Shown: positions 16,418 through 28,644 of the stretch, piece after piece
Layout of the letters: each line of letters opens with the position of its first letter
How positions within the stretch are numbered: the first letter of the stretch is position 1
Assembly (NCBI GenBank): GCA_018340805.1
Contig: JACMZG010001911.1
Location: 55,030,888 to 55,094,887, forward strand
Length of the DNA stretch: 64,000 nucleotides
Direction of reading: 5' to 3'
Origin: Microvelia longipes
Lineage: Eukaryota > Arthropoda > Insecta > Hemiptera > Veliidae
Notes under the pieces: generated by a model
What the model was told of the DNA's origin: nothing
Databases searched by the model: none
What the model saw: only the letters and a program-made list of their open reading frames with translations
Made by a program: the position numbers and the translations under genes

Positions 16418-17079
16418 ACAGGTATAATTAAAAAAATACTACCCTCCTGATAAATGAATGATCATTGAGAAGAGAGTGATTTTTTTATTTTGTTTTTGGT
16501 TCTTATGAATCCTATTTTGATCTGTTAAAATTCTGTCATTTTTTTCTGAAGTAGGATTTCTTTTATTGTACATTACATTGTACATAACATGATTGATTAA
16601 AATTTACGTCTATGAAGAAGTGCATTGACATGGCAAAATTTTTAATAAAACGATATAACTGAATTAAAATGTTTTAATTCAGCCAACATTATAATATGTC
16701 ATTGTAAAATAGTATCTACGTAACAAATTACCATTGTATTTATTTATTATTATTATTGTACTGTTAAAACTTGATTAGTTGCAACTTGTCGTACATGCAG
16801 GTACTAAAATTAGAAATAAAATATGTGGAAAATTAAATAACAATAAAAAATGCAATAAAATTAAATGATAAAAATTGTATATTTACATAGATGATCTCAT
16901 AAAATGACTGAACTATGTAATGGATTTAGTCTGAAGTCACTTTATTTAATTCATTGCCAAATTTATCAAAATCAAAAGATATTCTTTTAGTGTACATGGT
17001 AAACTTGTGAAAATAGTTTGTCGAAGTGTATACTTATGAAAATATATTGAACTTTATTGGCAAGGGAAACATCTTTCTT
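16418..17079 (+). other. 3' UTR and flank of the zinc-finger gene
   Basis: AT-rich. An AATAAA at 16644-16649, about 230 bases after the stop, is a plausible poly(A) signal. No further coding sequence is seen. Confidence 0.5.
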
Positions 17080-17725
17080 TTAGAGAACTTCAAGTTCTCT
17101 AGAATGAAAGGTTAGCTAGAGCTCAAGTGGAAGCTAGGCAAGATGCTATAAATCAGACCAAACAAGCCAAAATACAAATTTACTACCATCAACTATTAGA
17201 TGAGAAACCAATTCCAATGTATCTTAACCATGTATACAGTAGACAAGATTGTAGTTGGATAGTTTAAGCTAGAGGGTGTCTCTTGACGCTTAATTATAAT
17301 CTTAATAAGAAATAAGCAATGTCTGTGATCTCTGTGACCAAGGTAAGGTAGAAGATAACCTGGATTTTATGGCAAAATGCCCTGTGTTGGCACAATTTAG
17401 ATTTTAATTATCATTATTTAAATAAAAATCAAATTATAAATATTTTAAATCAAAATACAAAAGAAGGGCTATTTGCTTTGGCAAACTACACAAAAATATC
17501 TTGGCAACATAGATCAAAGGTGCTTTTAGCAAACAAATCAATTAAACTAGGAAGTTAATAAAAATATATTTAATTTAATTTTATATTTTATTTTGTATCA
17601 AAATTGTAACAGTCAGCAACAAAAGGCTCTAGCCATGGAGTAGACTTAAAAACTGTAATACCTAATTTACCTGTAAAACTGTAATTTTAGAATAAATAAT
17701 GTCATTCATTCATTCTTTCATTTAG
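17080..17725 (+). pseudogene. 3' end of a non-LTR retrotransposon
   Basis: Broken frame encoding EARQDAINQTKQAKIQIYY and, after a stop, a cysteine-rich CDLCDQGKVEDNLDFMAKCPVL stretch typical of the zinc-binding C-terminus of non-LTR polymerases. The region ends at about 17700 in a CATTCATTCATTC tail, the kind of short simple repeat many non-LTR elements carry instead of poly(A). RT proper is absent: strong 5' truncation. Confidence 0.6.
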
Positions 17726-17842
17726 AATGACATAATTATTGTAATGAAAAATGAGAGATTTTAGTTCAATGAAACGAATATATTTCAAGCAATAGTTATT
17801 CCGTTTATATTTGAATCAACTTCAGGCTTAAGCTATCTAATC

Positions 17843-17893
17843 GCACACCAAGTGTTACATCACACCAAGTGCTACATCACACCAAGTTTTACA
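17843..17893. repeat. Short tandem repeat, about 17 bp x 3
   Basis: Unit close to ATCACACCAAGTGCTAC, three copies, the last degenerate. Confidence 0.75.
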
Positions 17894-20800
17894 TTGAAAT
17901 AAGTTATAAAATACACTGTGAATAAATAAAACAATGAAAATATCAAATGACATTATTTCATTGAGTAATGTCTTATAATGAAATATTTTTTCCTTACGAA
18001 ATGTTTATTGTCTATGTGACGGAAGGTCTCCGTAACTAAAGTAACAAATTATCTACTTAGTCAAATATACATGTGACTAAAGTTTTACACTACTAACTTA
18101 TAGTATATCTATAGTTTTCCACATCCAGCGCCATATTTAAGTTCTCAACTCTCAAACACTGAATAAGGTAATAGTATGATTTTCAGAGATTTTTTTAGTT
18201 TTTATGAATAGAGATATTATTAATAGAGGGGTCCTATCTAGTGAACATCTTTGATTATTAATGTAATTAAATAAACTAAAAAATACAGTAACTTATAAAA
18301 TATGGTGTTCATAATAGAGAAAAAAGCACAAATAATGTGAGAAAAGCCAACAACAATTGATTGGTTATAACCTTAATTTATTCTTAGATAAGATTACACA
18401 AAGCCCCAAAAATGATTTTCAAGCCTCTCAAAGTACTGAGGTAATCTCTCTATACATTCTTATAAATAAAAGTAAATAACTTTACAGCAAATATTTCTTT
18501 AAAAAGTGACTTTAATATTTTTAGAAGTTAGTAAATTACCTAACTTTATTAGTGGAAGGTAACGTCTTGTAACTTAATGTTACCTCAGCTAGGGAAAATA
18601 ATTTTGCTAAGTTGGTAGCAGTGCATTCCTGCAACAAGTTATTGGCCAAAAACTACTAGATATACTGTAGTTAATAATACTAGTTTATATTTCTATGGAA
18701 CAAATCATAAGATTTCTAAATTTTACCAGTTGTATTTTGTAAATTATTTTTATAGAACAAGATATAATTTGTTTGTGCTATAAGTTTCTTGTTACCATAA
18801 TGTTTTTACCTTGTTTTACTGATATTTTATTCCTTTTGCAGTCTCAGTTTAAGATACCAAAAAATGAATCTTAAAGAATAATATAAGATGCTATTTTGCA
18901 GCTCTTAAGCTTTTCCTGATACCTTTTCTCTGATATTTTGGGTATTTTAATTAATGACTAAATCAAATTTAATTCCAAAGATTCTTAAAATTGCAATATC
19001 CTAGTCTTCGTCTTTAGCTTGTAATATCTTAACCACTAACTTATATTTTAAAGATTGTTGTTGCTATATATACAGTCTAGTTGAGCTATGTAAACAGTCA
19101 AAGTACTTGCAAATGTTTTAAATTTGCAAGTACTTTTTAAAATTTGCTCTTTAAATTTTTTAAAGAGTAATCCAAATAAGTTGAAATTTAGAACAAGTAT
19201 ATTGTATACCTTTAACTAATTAAATGCCGGGTATAGAACGGATGTATTTATTATCTGTGGACAAGCGAAGCTAGTCCGAAGTAGGGAGGATGAGCTTAGC
19301 ATATCCGATGTAATGAGGAATAGTTCTGAGGTACCCCGTACCTAATATTTTTATATGTTATGTTAACTTTTGATTACCTTTGTTTATGAAGTAATATATA
19401 TCTAGTCTCATTATACCAAATAAAAAAACTCATTGTGAGTTTTGATTTATACTGAAATATTTTATTTAATATATGTACATTATAATTATGATTAAGTTAT
19501 CTTGATTTCTTTAAAAATAGTCACTGAAAGGAATATTATTTACTCTTTCCAAAAGATTTTTTAATTCTTTTATGCTTCATTGGTTATAAAGAATTGTATG
19601 TCTGTACTGTTTACATCACATAAAATTAAAATTTATAGAAAAATTAATTAATAAAATACATTAAAAACACTTATTAAAGGCTTCATTAAGTATTGACATT
19701 TCAATGCTTGATTTTGTACATAATTTTTATTGAATATTTTATTAATAATAAATTGGTAGTTAAAAATGATTGAGTATAATCATCAGTAAAATTTATTGTC
19801 AAAAGAACCAAATGCTATATTTGTCTCATCTGTTGTAATGCTTAGTATTTATTGATCGCTCTATTACTTTATATTTCCTGTATGCTATACTAACAATTTT
19901 ATGTTTTAATTTCATTATAGTTTTTAGGAGAATAATGCCAAGTTAAAAATAATAAAGTAATCATTTAACCTTTTATCAGTACTGATCCAAATTCATGTTC
20001 ACAAAATAAAACAAAGCGTAAACATGACTAAGCACTTTTGAAAGCTGTTTATTGGTCAAACCTTATTATTTACAATTCCATATGAATTACTGTATTAGTA
20101 ATATTTTTTGTTACCATAAATAATTAAAAATATTGTTTAAAAACATTTAAATACTATCAAAGACAACACTTAGGTCACAACCAAGTTTACGACTGGTCTC
20201 CAGAGCAATTTATCTGTTATCAGCAGTGCTCTTTTTATATTATTCTACAACTTTAAGTGATTTTGTTTTCAAAACGTTTTTAACAGTCTATGTATAATTG
20301 ATTAGATAGGATTAAAGTTCTATCAAAATAATTTGTTCACTTTAGACCCAATTTCATATTTTGTATGGTTTGTAGTAATGTAAATGGGGACATTTTAATT
20401 TAGTCAACTGTAATTTAGTCAACTTCTTTAAAGAGAAACATATTTTTTTTGTAGAATTTCATAATTACTTTTAGGGAAAGAACAACTTGAATTCTACATT
20501 ATGTTTAATAATGTAGAATTCAAACAGGTATAATATATTTCAATCCGTTTGTATAATTTTATTTAGTATATATTGATTGATTGTTGCAATGTGAAGTAGA
20601 AGAGATGAAAACATTACCGAGTATGGTTAAAATAACAATAGGCAAGTTTTACACAGCTCTGTCATTCTAAATAAGTGTAAAGCAATTTATAAAATGTATT
20701 ATAGAAGTTTTATTTAGTACAAAATTAATTAATTAATTTAGTATTATAGTAAAATGTACCCTAGGAGTGCGTTCTAGGCTTTTGATAAACTATACCAAGC

Positions 20801-21920
20801 TCCACACTTATTTAGTATGAATAGAAGTAGTTAATAGTTAGCTCTTGTTGTTTTTCAATTAAATGATTTGATGATGGTTTATGTGCAATTTTGTTGGGTA
20901 ACGGTACACTATGCAGATTATAAAAAGACTGGAGCTGTTTCTGCATGGCTTAATTATACCAAAGTAAGCTTTCAATCAAACCTAATCTTCATGATTTTTA
21001 TTTACTAACTAAGTATGTTTAGCACTTTTAAACATATCGAAACCCCATTTTAAAGTACTCTCAGTTTATAGAACCAAAAATGGTGCCAAATTCTGCTATT
21101 ATGTACCAAAATCCTAATATGGTTGATCACTTGCCAGAGTTAGCCTCTTTACCCTACATTTTTTAAATAGTACCAAATAGATCAATTTGTTTGGTCAAAT
21201 AATGATTCAAGGTTCGAACTTGAAAAAATCTCCTAGTCAATATTTATTATTTTATATACATTAAATATATTTAATACTAATATATTTTTAAATAAGTACT
21301 AGGTCTCCTAATAATAACCTAATAATTTTTACATTATTTATTTATTATTTAAGAAATGAAGGCATGCCTAGATAAATCTATTTGTGACAGAAAAAATAAG
21401 GCAGAAGAGATAGTTATGTAAAATAAATGACTAATCTATGGTTTAGTTTACTCTTCAGAGGACTAATTGTTTTTCTGTTAAAAATAGTTTTACATTATTA
21501 TTTAATGCTCTGAATATATTATTTTTCTTTAGATTTATTTGAAACCATTGCATTTTTAATTTTATCCTCACCCCCCCCCCCATCCCTCATTTATTAATTT
21601 TATGTGTGTTCATTATTATAGTCATAGTCAATAAAGTATGTATATTATTAGTAAATTGCTTAATTTTTAAGGTAAATAAATTTTATTTATGGAAAAATGT
21701 TCTTAAAATAAAAAAAATATAAAGAATAAGAATAACAAAACTTTTAGAATATGAATACTGTAGATTTTACATTAATTAAATTATAATATGTGTATAAATA
21801 TGTTTCCTGATTGTAGCAATTAATTAAAAGTAATAATTAATTGGTTTTAATAATAAAGTATACACTGCTCTCCTAAGAAAAACCAAGTGATATTGGATAT
21901 TAAGGTATACTTTATTTTTA
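17894..21920. other. Long AT-rich non-coding region
   Basis: About 4 kb with no ORF of credible composition and no RNA gene. It contains family A (19180-19350) and a C-rich tract at about 21570. A small stretch near 18340-18420 (GGTTATAACCTTAATTTATTC, then ACACAAAGCCCC) recurs near 26110-26160 and 26290, hinting at another dispersed repeat. Confidence 0.45.
19180..19350 (+). repeat. Interspersed repeat family A, 3' part
   Basis: Shares GGGTATAGAACGGATGTATT, GTGGACAAGCGAAG and the GTAGGGAGGATGAGC block with 15958-16262. Confidence 0.7.
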
Positions 21921-22060
21921 TACTGTTACAATCTCACCTATCTACAGTATTTTAATACTGTTACAATCTCACCTATCTACAGTATTTTGATACTGTTACA
22001 ATCTCACCTATCTGCAGTATTTTAATACTGTTACAATCTTACCTATCTACAGTATTTTTA
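21921..22060. repeat. 35-bp minisatellite, 4 copies
   Basis: Copies start at 21921, 21956, 21991 and 22026. The unit begins TACTGTTACAATCTCACCTA. Copies differ at one or two bases. No spacers, so not a CRISPR array. Confidence 0.92.
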
Positions 22061-22464
22061 TTGACTAATTTAATATGATACATTTAAGGTTTAAGGAATC
22101 AATGCAAGCGCACTACTATATATACCATAGGTATAAAAAAAATTATTGTGTTTCTTATATTTTTGGATTGATTCAGTATAATCAATTGTTTCTAACAATT
22201 ATTTTAAAAAAATCAAAATTAGTGATAGTATTTTGGTTGACCAATTCATGAACCAAGATTATTATTGTTGACTTCTCTTGTGCAAGTCTATTGTAGATAA
22301 AATATACAAAGCCATAAATGTAAATTTATATGAAATTCTATATTATATTCTAGTCGTAAAAATGTGTGTTGCTTATTTTATTTCACTTACTTCTCCTCCT
22401 CCCTTTATGAGTCCTAAAATTTGTTTTTTATATAACGAATAAAACATTAAAGCTTCAAAAAATC
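22061..22464. other. AT-rich non-coding stretch
   Basis: Nothing recognisable. Confidence 0.4.
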
Positions 22465-22622
22465 CTCATCACATCAGATTCGCTACGCTCATCCTCCCTA
22501 CTTCAGACTTGCTTTGCTCGCCCTCAGAATATACAAGTTGTTTACATCTATGCTGCAATATGTCTTCCAACTTGTTTCACTTGTCCTAAGATTGTAACTA
22601 CATCTGTTTTATTCCTAGCAGT
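22465..22622 (-). repeat. Interspersed repeat family A, 3' part, inverted
   Basis: The reverse complement contains AAACAACTTGTATATTCTGAG, GGGCGAGCAAAGCAAGTCTG and AAGTAGGGAGGATGAGCGTA, matching 16180-16250. Confidence 0.75.
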
Positions 22623-22969
22623 ATTTAAAATAATTAAAATATTATTTTATTTAATATATAAATATTATTTTATTATAATATTGATAAAAATATTATTTTA
22701 AATTTAAAATAAAAAAAAATCTGGTCGAAAGAACAAACTATGTTAAAATTGTTTTCCTAAATCTTTTGTTGTAAGCTGTCGTTAGCCTGTTTTTATTATT
22801 TCTTATAATATGAAACTTAAATTTATTAATGAATTTGCATTAATATAATTTTTTCACAACTCATGCGTTAAGTAAATTTGTATGAAATTTATGACTAAGT
22901 TGGCATATGCCAACTTGGCCATTCAATAGGTTTTGTTTTGATTCGAGAAAGCCAAAAATTTTGAGAAAA

Positions 22970-23115
22970 TGTGGTCATGTGCCACAGGTAGAAACTCTTA
23001 CATACACATTTATACAGTTTTTAAGACAGGTTTTTTTGGAATTGGAAAGCCAAGCGGAATCGACTCCCCCCCCCCTCTCCTTTGTCTTCATCCGAACAAC
23101 CTCAATTTATTTACT
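22970..23115 (+). repeat. Interspersed repeat family B (end ...CCGAACAACCTCA)
   Basis: The blocks GTAGAAACTCTTACATAC, GCGGAATCGACTCCC and CATCCGAACAACCTCA also occur, reversed, at 45115-45290 inside gypsy gag. Both copies stop being alike right after CCTCA, so that is an element terminus. Confidence 0.7.
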
Positions 23116-23234
23116 CGGCAATCTACAATTTATTACTTTATCAAGTCAGAGTTATAAACAATGATACTAAATTAATTAGGGGTGTACCAGTCATGTATTT
23201 ATGAAGCAAGTACAAAATACATGGAATAGTTATT

Positions 23235-23403
23235 TATGCAACAAGGGATGAAAGTAAGTTTTACAGCTCAAATTAAAGTTTCGTCCTAAAGCAGCGCCGA
23301 AGGAGGAAACTTCATTAGCTCAAGGGAGATAAACTAGTTAGCTCCCGAGGCTTGCCGAGGGAGATAGTACGAGAGCTGAAAACTTTCATCCCTGGTTGCA
23401 GAT
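23235..23403. repeat. MITE-like foldback element
   Basis: The left end TGCAACAAGGGATGAAAG...CAGCTC pairs with the right end GAGCTGAAAACTTTCATCCC...GTTGCA, giving imperfect arms of about 30 bases around roughly 110 bases. The interior has a CCGAGGCTTGCCGAGG-like small stem. No ORF. Confidence 0.55.
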
Positions 23404-24829
23404 TAAATTTTATCTACGACTAGAGAACTAATACTAACAATTATTAATATATTCTTCAGCTGCTTAATTGTTATTGTGTTAGTTTAGTTTATTCTTACCA
23501 TGTCAATTACTCTGATGAAGAGAGAATAAAGCCACTATCTTCATATTATTTTATTGTAAGCTGTCAATAGAATAATGTGTAATACTATGTAATTTAAACA
23601 TTAGCGTGTGTATATTGTATGTTCTACCCGTAGTACCAACATAACACCGAAAAAAATCCTAAAAATTTCCTAAAATTCCTAAAAATTTTACTAAAAAATT
23701 CTGTCAAGTTGGCAACACTTTCACTTTCCCTCCCTAGGGAGTAAAAGTACATTTACAGTGTGAGATAACAAGACTGTATGTAGAACTTACAATACATGAA
23801 GTAGATAAAAATATATTGCTTAGTTTACTGACATGAGCGTTAACCGGATTGTCCATAATTATCTTTATCTGGAAAAAATATTAAATAATTAATTTATTTG
23901 AATGATAAATTTATCATCCTCATTAGCACCCACTGTTTAAATTTTGGTTGCTTGCTTTGACTCCAAGGGATAAAGCATTTCCTCTAAGAGGCAGTAGTGT
24001 TTCTCCTCTGTACCCCCCCCCCCATTATTTTCTTGCCTAATTATTTAAAAACAGCTCAATTATTTAATACTTAATCCAATTTTTTTAATATCCTCTTAAC
24101 CAGTCCGTGACCGGCTTATCAGGCAACCGGGCAAATGACCGGTGCGCCCTCGGTACTTAATTAAATAAAAACAAGAGAGAGACAGAAAGAAAAAGAAGCA
24201 AGGTAAGAAATTGAAGGGGTAAAGAAAGGTACGCTCTTGACCTTAATGTATAAAGCCTATGCGCCCTTAATGTTGTAAGAATAAAAAGTACGTCAATGGT
24301 AAAGTAATATAAGCCTGATATCAACCAAGTAGGAAAAACAAATGCGATTTCTGTCAGACCTGGCATGTAGAACACTGTTTGTCCAAAATGTGTAGAAACA
24401 CATTTTGTCCACCAGGGAGTTGGTTCAAATTTTCCTATGGGCGCGGCCATTTTGTTTTGCCCTTGTAAATGTAAACAAACTATTTATGTTACTCAACAGT
24501 TTTGTTTTTATTGCATTTCTTTGTAGATTTTAGAATAAAATGTTAATAATTTGTGTAAAAATACGTTTTGTCACATCTAATAGAGGTTTAAGTGCGAATC
24601 ATTAAATACTAAGTTTGTTTAAATTACTTAAAACAAGCGGCTATTTAAACCTTTTTTTCAGTTGCACTACTACTGAACTTTTGATATTTGATATTTGTTT
24701 GTTCCCTTCAAATATTAATTGTAATTAGCAAATTAAACAACTTTAACCTAAAATTGTTGAATATAATAAAAGCAATCTAAATTTTAAGTTATATTTAAGG
24801 CAATACATTGTCATCCAAAAGAGATTATT
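23404..24829. other. AT-rich non-coding stretch with a retroelement terminus
   Basis: Apart from the 3' terminus at 23945-24015 and a C-rich tract at about 24012, nothing is recognisable. The open frame at 24157-24450 (-) has a hydrophobic, low-complexity composition and no domain. Confidence 0.4.
23945..24015 (+). mobile_element. 3' terminus fragment of the I-type element family
   Basis: Closely matches 54665-54729, the last bases before poly(A) of the full-length element. Shared blocks are TGCTTTGA, GGGATAAAGC, AGAGGC and TCTCCTC(T/C). Only about 70 bases remain. Confidence 0.65.
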
Positions 24830-25110
24830 TGCGAGGGGATAAGAATACAGGCGCTCGCTAAGGTCGCCCTAAAAAAGTTGATATTGATAAAAATATAAAT
24901 ACCTGATCCCGGAGCTCGCTTCGATTACCCGAAAGTTATTATTAGCGAGGGAATATGAATACCGGGGCTAGCAACGCTTGCCCTAAAGAGAATAATTATA
25001 ACGAAAACGTAAATACCGTAGCTCGCTACTCACGCTCTAAAGGGAATAATAATGACGATAATGTAAATACTTGGAGCTCTTTAAACTCGCTCTGAAGAGA
25101 TTAATATAAT
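24830..25110 (+). repeat. Degenerate tandem repeat, about 60 bp unit, 4-5 copies
   Basis: Each unit has GAGGGAATA(A/T), a run AATAC, a GCTCGC-type block and a CCTAAAG-type end. Units diverge by many substitutions. Confidence 0.65.
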
Positions 25111-25125
25111 TAAATGTGAACCTTA

Positions 25126-25133
25126 ATAACAAC

Positions 25134-25170
<37 letters not shown>
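25126..25170. repeat. (AAT)n microsatellite
   Basis: About 14 AAT/ATA triplets. Confidence 0.9.
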
Positions 25171-26809
25171 GCCTTTTGTTAACATGCAGGCCACCGCGCC
25201 AAAATTTTTGAAATATTTAGTGGGTCATTATTGTGGGTTAATGACGTCACATATATTTCATTAACAATAAATATGTGAATTTTCACAATAGGACATTAAC
25301 AAGGGCCCATAAGCTCATTTTTCTTTGAAAATGAGCTTTCGCTAAAAACAATACAATTTAAGCAAATACATATATTATAATTATAATATGTATAACTCAT
25401 CTCTTTTGATCAAAATCCTAGATATCCAGACTCAAACTAGTGTTGTCATAGTTACTAGTATTACATCACCGGTATCCTCCCGCTTTTATTATAAATTTAA
25501 TAATTTATTATAAAAGTATAAAAAGATAATTATAAAATAAAGTATAAAAAAAAGTATAATACAAATAATTCTCTATTGATAACTTTGACTCAATAAATGC
25601 AATAAATTGTTGATATTTTAAATATTCATCAACTTCCTATTAATATTTAAGTTCTGTGTGAGTTGTTGGTCTGTAATAATTGTGAAGTCACATTTTTTGT
25701 TATCTTAATTAATTTAATTTATGCTGGTTATGAAATAAAGTTAGTTAGTGTGGATCAAATACAATTTGTCTCAAATGATTAGATTGTGAGTGGGTAAAAG
25801 TTAAGTTGAATTTAGTGTATGGGAGCTTACAGCGATGTATTGGTTCCGAAGTATAAACAGGGTAATCTCTTCATCATTCTGGAGAGGGCTTGTTATAGCC
25901 ACAGCAGGTGCATTAAGGTAAAAAAGCATAGAGATATATTACTAGAGGGGCAATATTCAACTATTGGTTGAATATTGAAACATTGAAAAAATAACCTGAC
26001 CACCTTCGACTATCAATAATCAAATGAGCAGAACAAAATTACTGTGAATTATTTAGTAGAACGGTGAAAATATAAATCAAAACACAAACAATGTGCAGGA
26101 AGCCGAAAAATTGATTTCTTATAACCTTAACTTACTCTTAGAAGAACCTACATTTGAAATTAGAAGGAGTAGAACACTATCTTAGCGAGCTGGCAAAAAG
26201 GGCCCAACAACGTGGACTACTTGCCTAGTAGTTACTACCACTCCCCCCCCCCATATCACTACTACACTACTTTTAGAAGAGGTTTTAATGAGGTTACACA
26301 GAGCCCCCGAGTTATTGACGTCGCAGAAATATCGTTTTTCAAAAGGCTTCGTGTCCTCCCAAGTTTGATTAAATAATATTAATCCGTTCGAAAGATAGCG
26401 TATTTATAAGAATCCTCTATAAATATGTACCATATATTACTTTAGTTTATTATAAGCTAAAGTATAATACTGAATAAGTTCTTTAATAAAATTTCTATAG
26501 GAAAAATGAGCCATTAAGATCGGTTTACTGAGACAGTAAATATTCAAAAGGGACATGGACCTCTTTGAAAATCAGGTTGTTGTGATGTCATTATTGTGAC
26601 GTCAATAACACGGTTTGATTTTGATGAGTGTTTTGAATTTTCAAATGGATCACAAGACACCTTTTACAAAGTAATGCCAACATTACTTCGGTTTCTAAAA
26701 GCTTCGAAAACAAAATTTGACTCAATTGCTCATTCAATATTGACTTTAAAAACCTTCTATTAAGAATAGACTAATCCACTGGTCATCCAGACTGGTCACT
26801 TCTTTTGTT
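25171..26809. other. AT-rich non-coding stretch with dispersed repeat traces
   Basis: GCATAGAGATATATTACTAGAGG (25926 onward) recurs near 40187 (GCATAGAGATATATACTAGAGG). GAGGTTACACAGAGCCCC at about 26290 matches, in reverse, GGGGCTCTGTGTAACCTC at about 40262. Both motifs belong to one unnamed repeat. No gene. Confidence 0.5.
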
Positions 26810-26920
26810 ATCATTCTTTGCGAAGACACTAAAAGTTGGACTGTTTAATAATTGTTCCATTGAGAGTCAATGGAACAATAATTAAACAGTCCAACTTTTA
26901 GTGTCTTCGCGAAGAATGAT
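26810..26920. repeat. Long palindrome with 54-base arms
   Basis: Arms 26810-26863 and 26867-26920 are complementary except for about two positions and are separated by GAG. The transcript would fold into one long hairpin. Confidence 0.92.
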
Positions 26921-26921
26921 G

Positions 26922-26980
26922 TTATGTTAACACAATATCTCTGTGTATAGAGTATACACAGAGATATTGTGTTAACATAA
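26922..26980. repeat. Adjacent palindrome with 28-base arms
   Basis: Arms 26922-26949 and 26953-26980 are perfectly complementary, also separated by GAG. It starts two bases after the preceding palindrome. Confidence 0.92.
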
Positions 26981-28644
26981 AACAATTTAAATCACTTCTA
27001 CTTAACACAATTGAGGTTTGTTTTACAAAAAGTGGTTAAGTCAAAAAAACTAATTTTGAGAAAATCGAAAAAAACTTCCTAAATCAATGAAAATCACTTA
27101 AAAACGAAATTTAAAATTCCACATTGCTTATTTTTCTATGCTATACTACAGTGTATCGACTACTATAAAAATCTTGACAGCTCAGTTTAGGCACCACCGA
27201 TTCTAAAAAAAAAAAATCTCTACAAAAAGGCAGCGGGGAAAAAACTTTGTAAACAAATCAGGTTATGTTACCCGTGTTTTCTTGGCGATGTTTCTACATT
27301 TCTTTTGTGTAGTTTAATTATTTAGGAAGTATGCAAATGTGGAAAAAAATGAATTGTGAAGGGAAATAATAAACACAAGAAGAACCACAAACGAAGTAAA
27401 CGAATGCTGGGAAGGAGGTTATTTCCCTACAGGGGTTATGGGAGTAGGGAATTTTTTTTCTCTTTCAAGAGAGGGGTTGGCAGCGGCTTCTCTGATTGGT
27501 CGATCCCCAAAATGCTTATGACCTTGGGGATTTTTAAATTTAACGATACACTGTAGTTTATTATATTTTTAACCTTTTAATAAAATTAATTATTGAGTTA
27601 TTTTGATTTTTATGATTGACTTTGCAGCTTTTTGTTGGAATTTTGGTTATTTAATCTACTTTTTGCTAGAAAATAGGCAAAATAAATAAATACATTATTT
27701 TTTAATAAACACATTTTTAATATTAAAAAGAAACATTAAACATGGAAATAATCGAACATTAATAAAATATTGGAAAATAAAAATCTACAAAAGAGAATTT
27801 GCCACTGGCTTTTGCCTTTTTAATGCCAATCTTTCTTCTCTTTACTTTTTTTATTTTTCCCCAATTATTATTTGGATTGTTCATTTAATAATCTATTTTA
27901 TAATCTAATGAAGAGGAGCAGTTAAATAACATAGAAAAACAGTATGTACTTCTGTAATTTACAGTGAGAATATTGATAAGAATATATAAGTAGAGGGGAT
28001 AATTCTATAAAAACATTCTAATTCACACGAATTAGTTTATTTTTGCTAGAACAACGAATGTTTAACCATTTTTTGTAGAATCCATGTATTTTTAATGTTA
28101 AATATCTCCTGACTAATAAGGTTTTTCCTTGAATTTGATAGCTAGAAATATAGTTTTTGTCAAGATCTAACAGATGTCGCTGATAACTAAATTTTTGGTT
28201 TTCTTTGACAACCATTTTTTGTAAGAAAGCCCTCAATTGTTTCCACAACTTTTTAACATAATTTATTAGAAAAAGGTAAAGACTTAATAAAAGTTGATAT
28301 AAAGGAAAAATGAAATGACAGGTACACTCTGTCTTTAACCTTGTATTATAGTTATAAACTACCTGCTACACATCACAGTTAAGATGTCTCAAACCTTACT
28401 CAGTATCATGTTATTCCTCTCAAGAGATATTACAGATATAACATACTTGTTGCTTAGTAATCTTTAAAATGATTACTTTGATTTGAAACAAAAGAGATAC
28501 GACGCAGTAGGTAAATCGTGTTGAGTGAATATGAGTGAAGTGTATTCTTTCATTAATGTTATTAATTTTGTACTAATTTAACTGATTTTCGTGTCATCCG
28601 CGTAAATCGTCTTACCAGTTATGTAAACCAATATTACGTTCAAA
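26981..28644. other. Non-coding stretch upstream of the hydrolase genes
   Basis: AT-rich with no assignable gene. The 27356-27556 open frame is basic and low complexity. The 76-codon minus frame at 28018-28248 has no recognised domain. The promoter of the first hydrolase must lie in the last few hundred bases, but no TATA box stands out. Confidence 0.4.

Noticed and set aside
21921..22060. CRISPR-like direct repeats
   Set aside because: Units are contiguous with no spacers, and the genome is eukaryotic; it is a minisatellite.
28018..28248. 76-codon minus ORF upstream of hydrolase copy 1
   Set aside because: No domain and no start context; probably chance.
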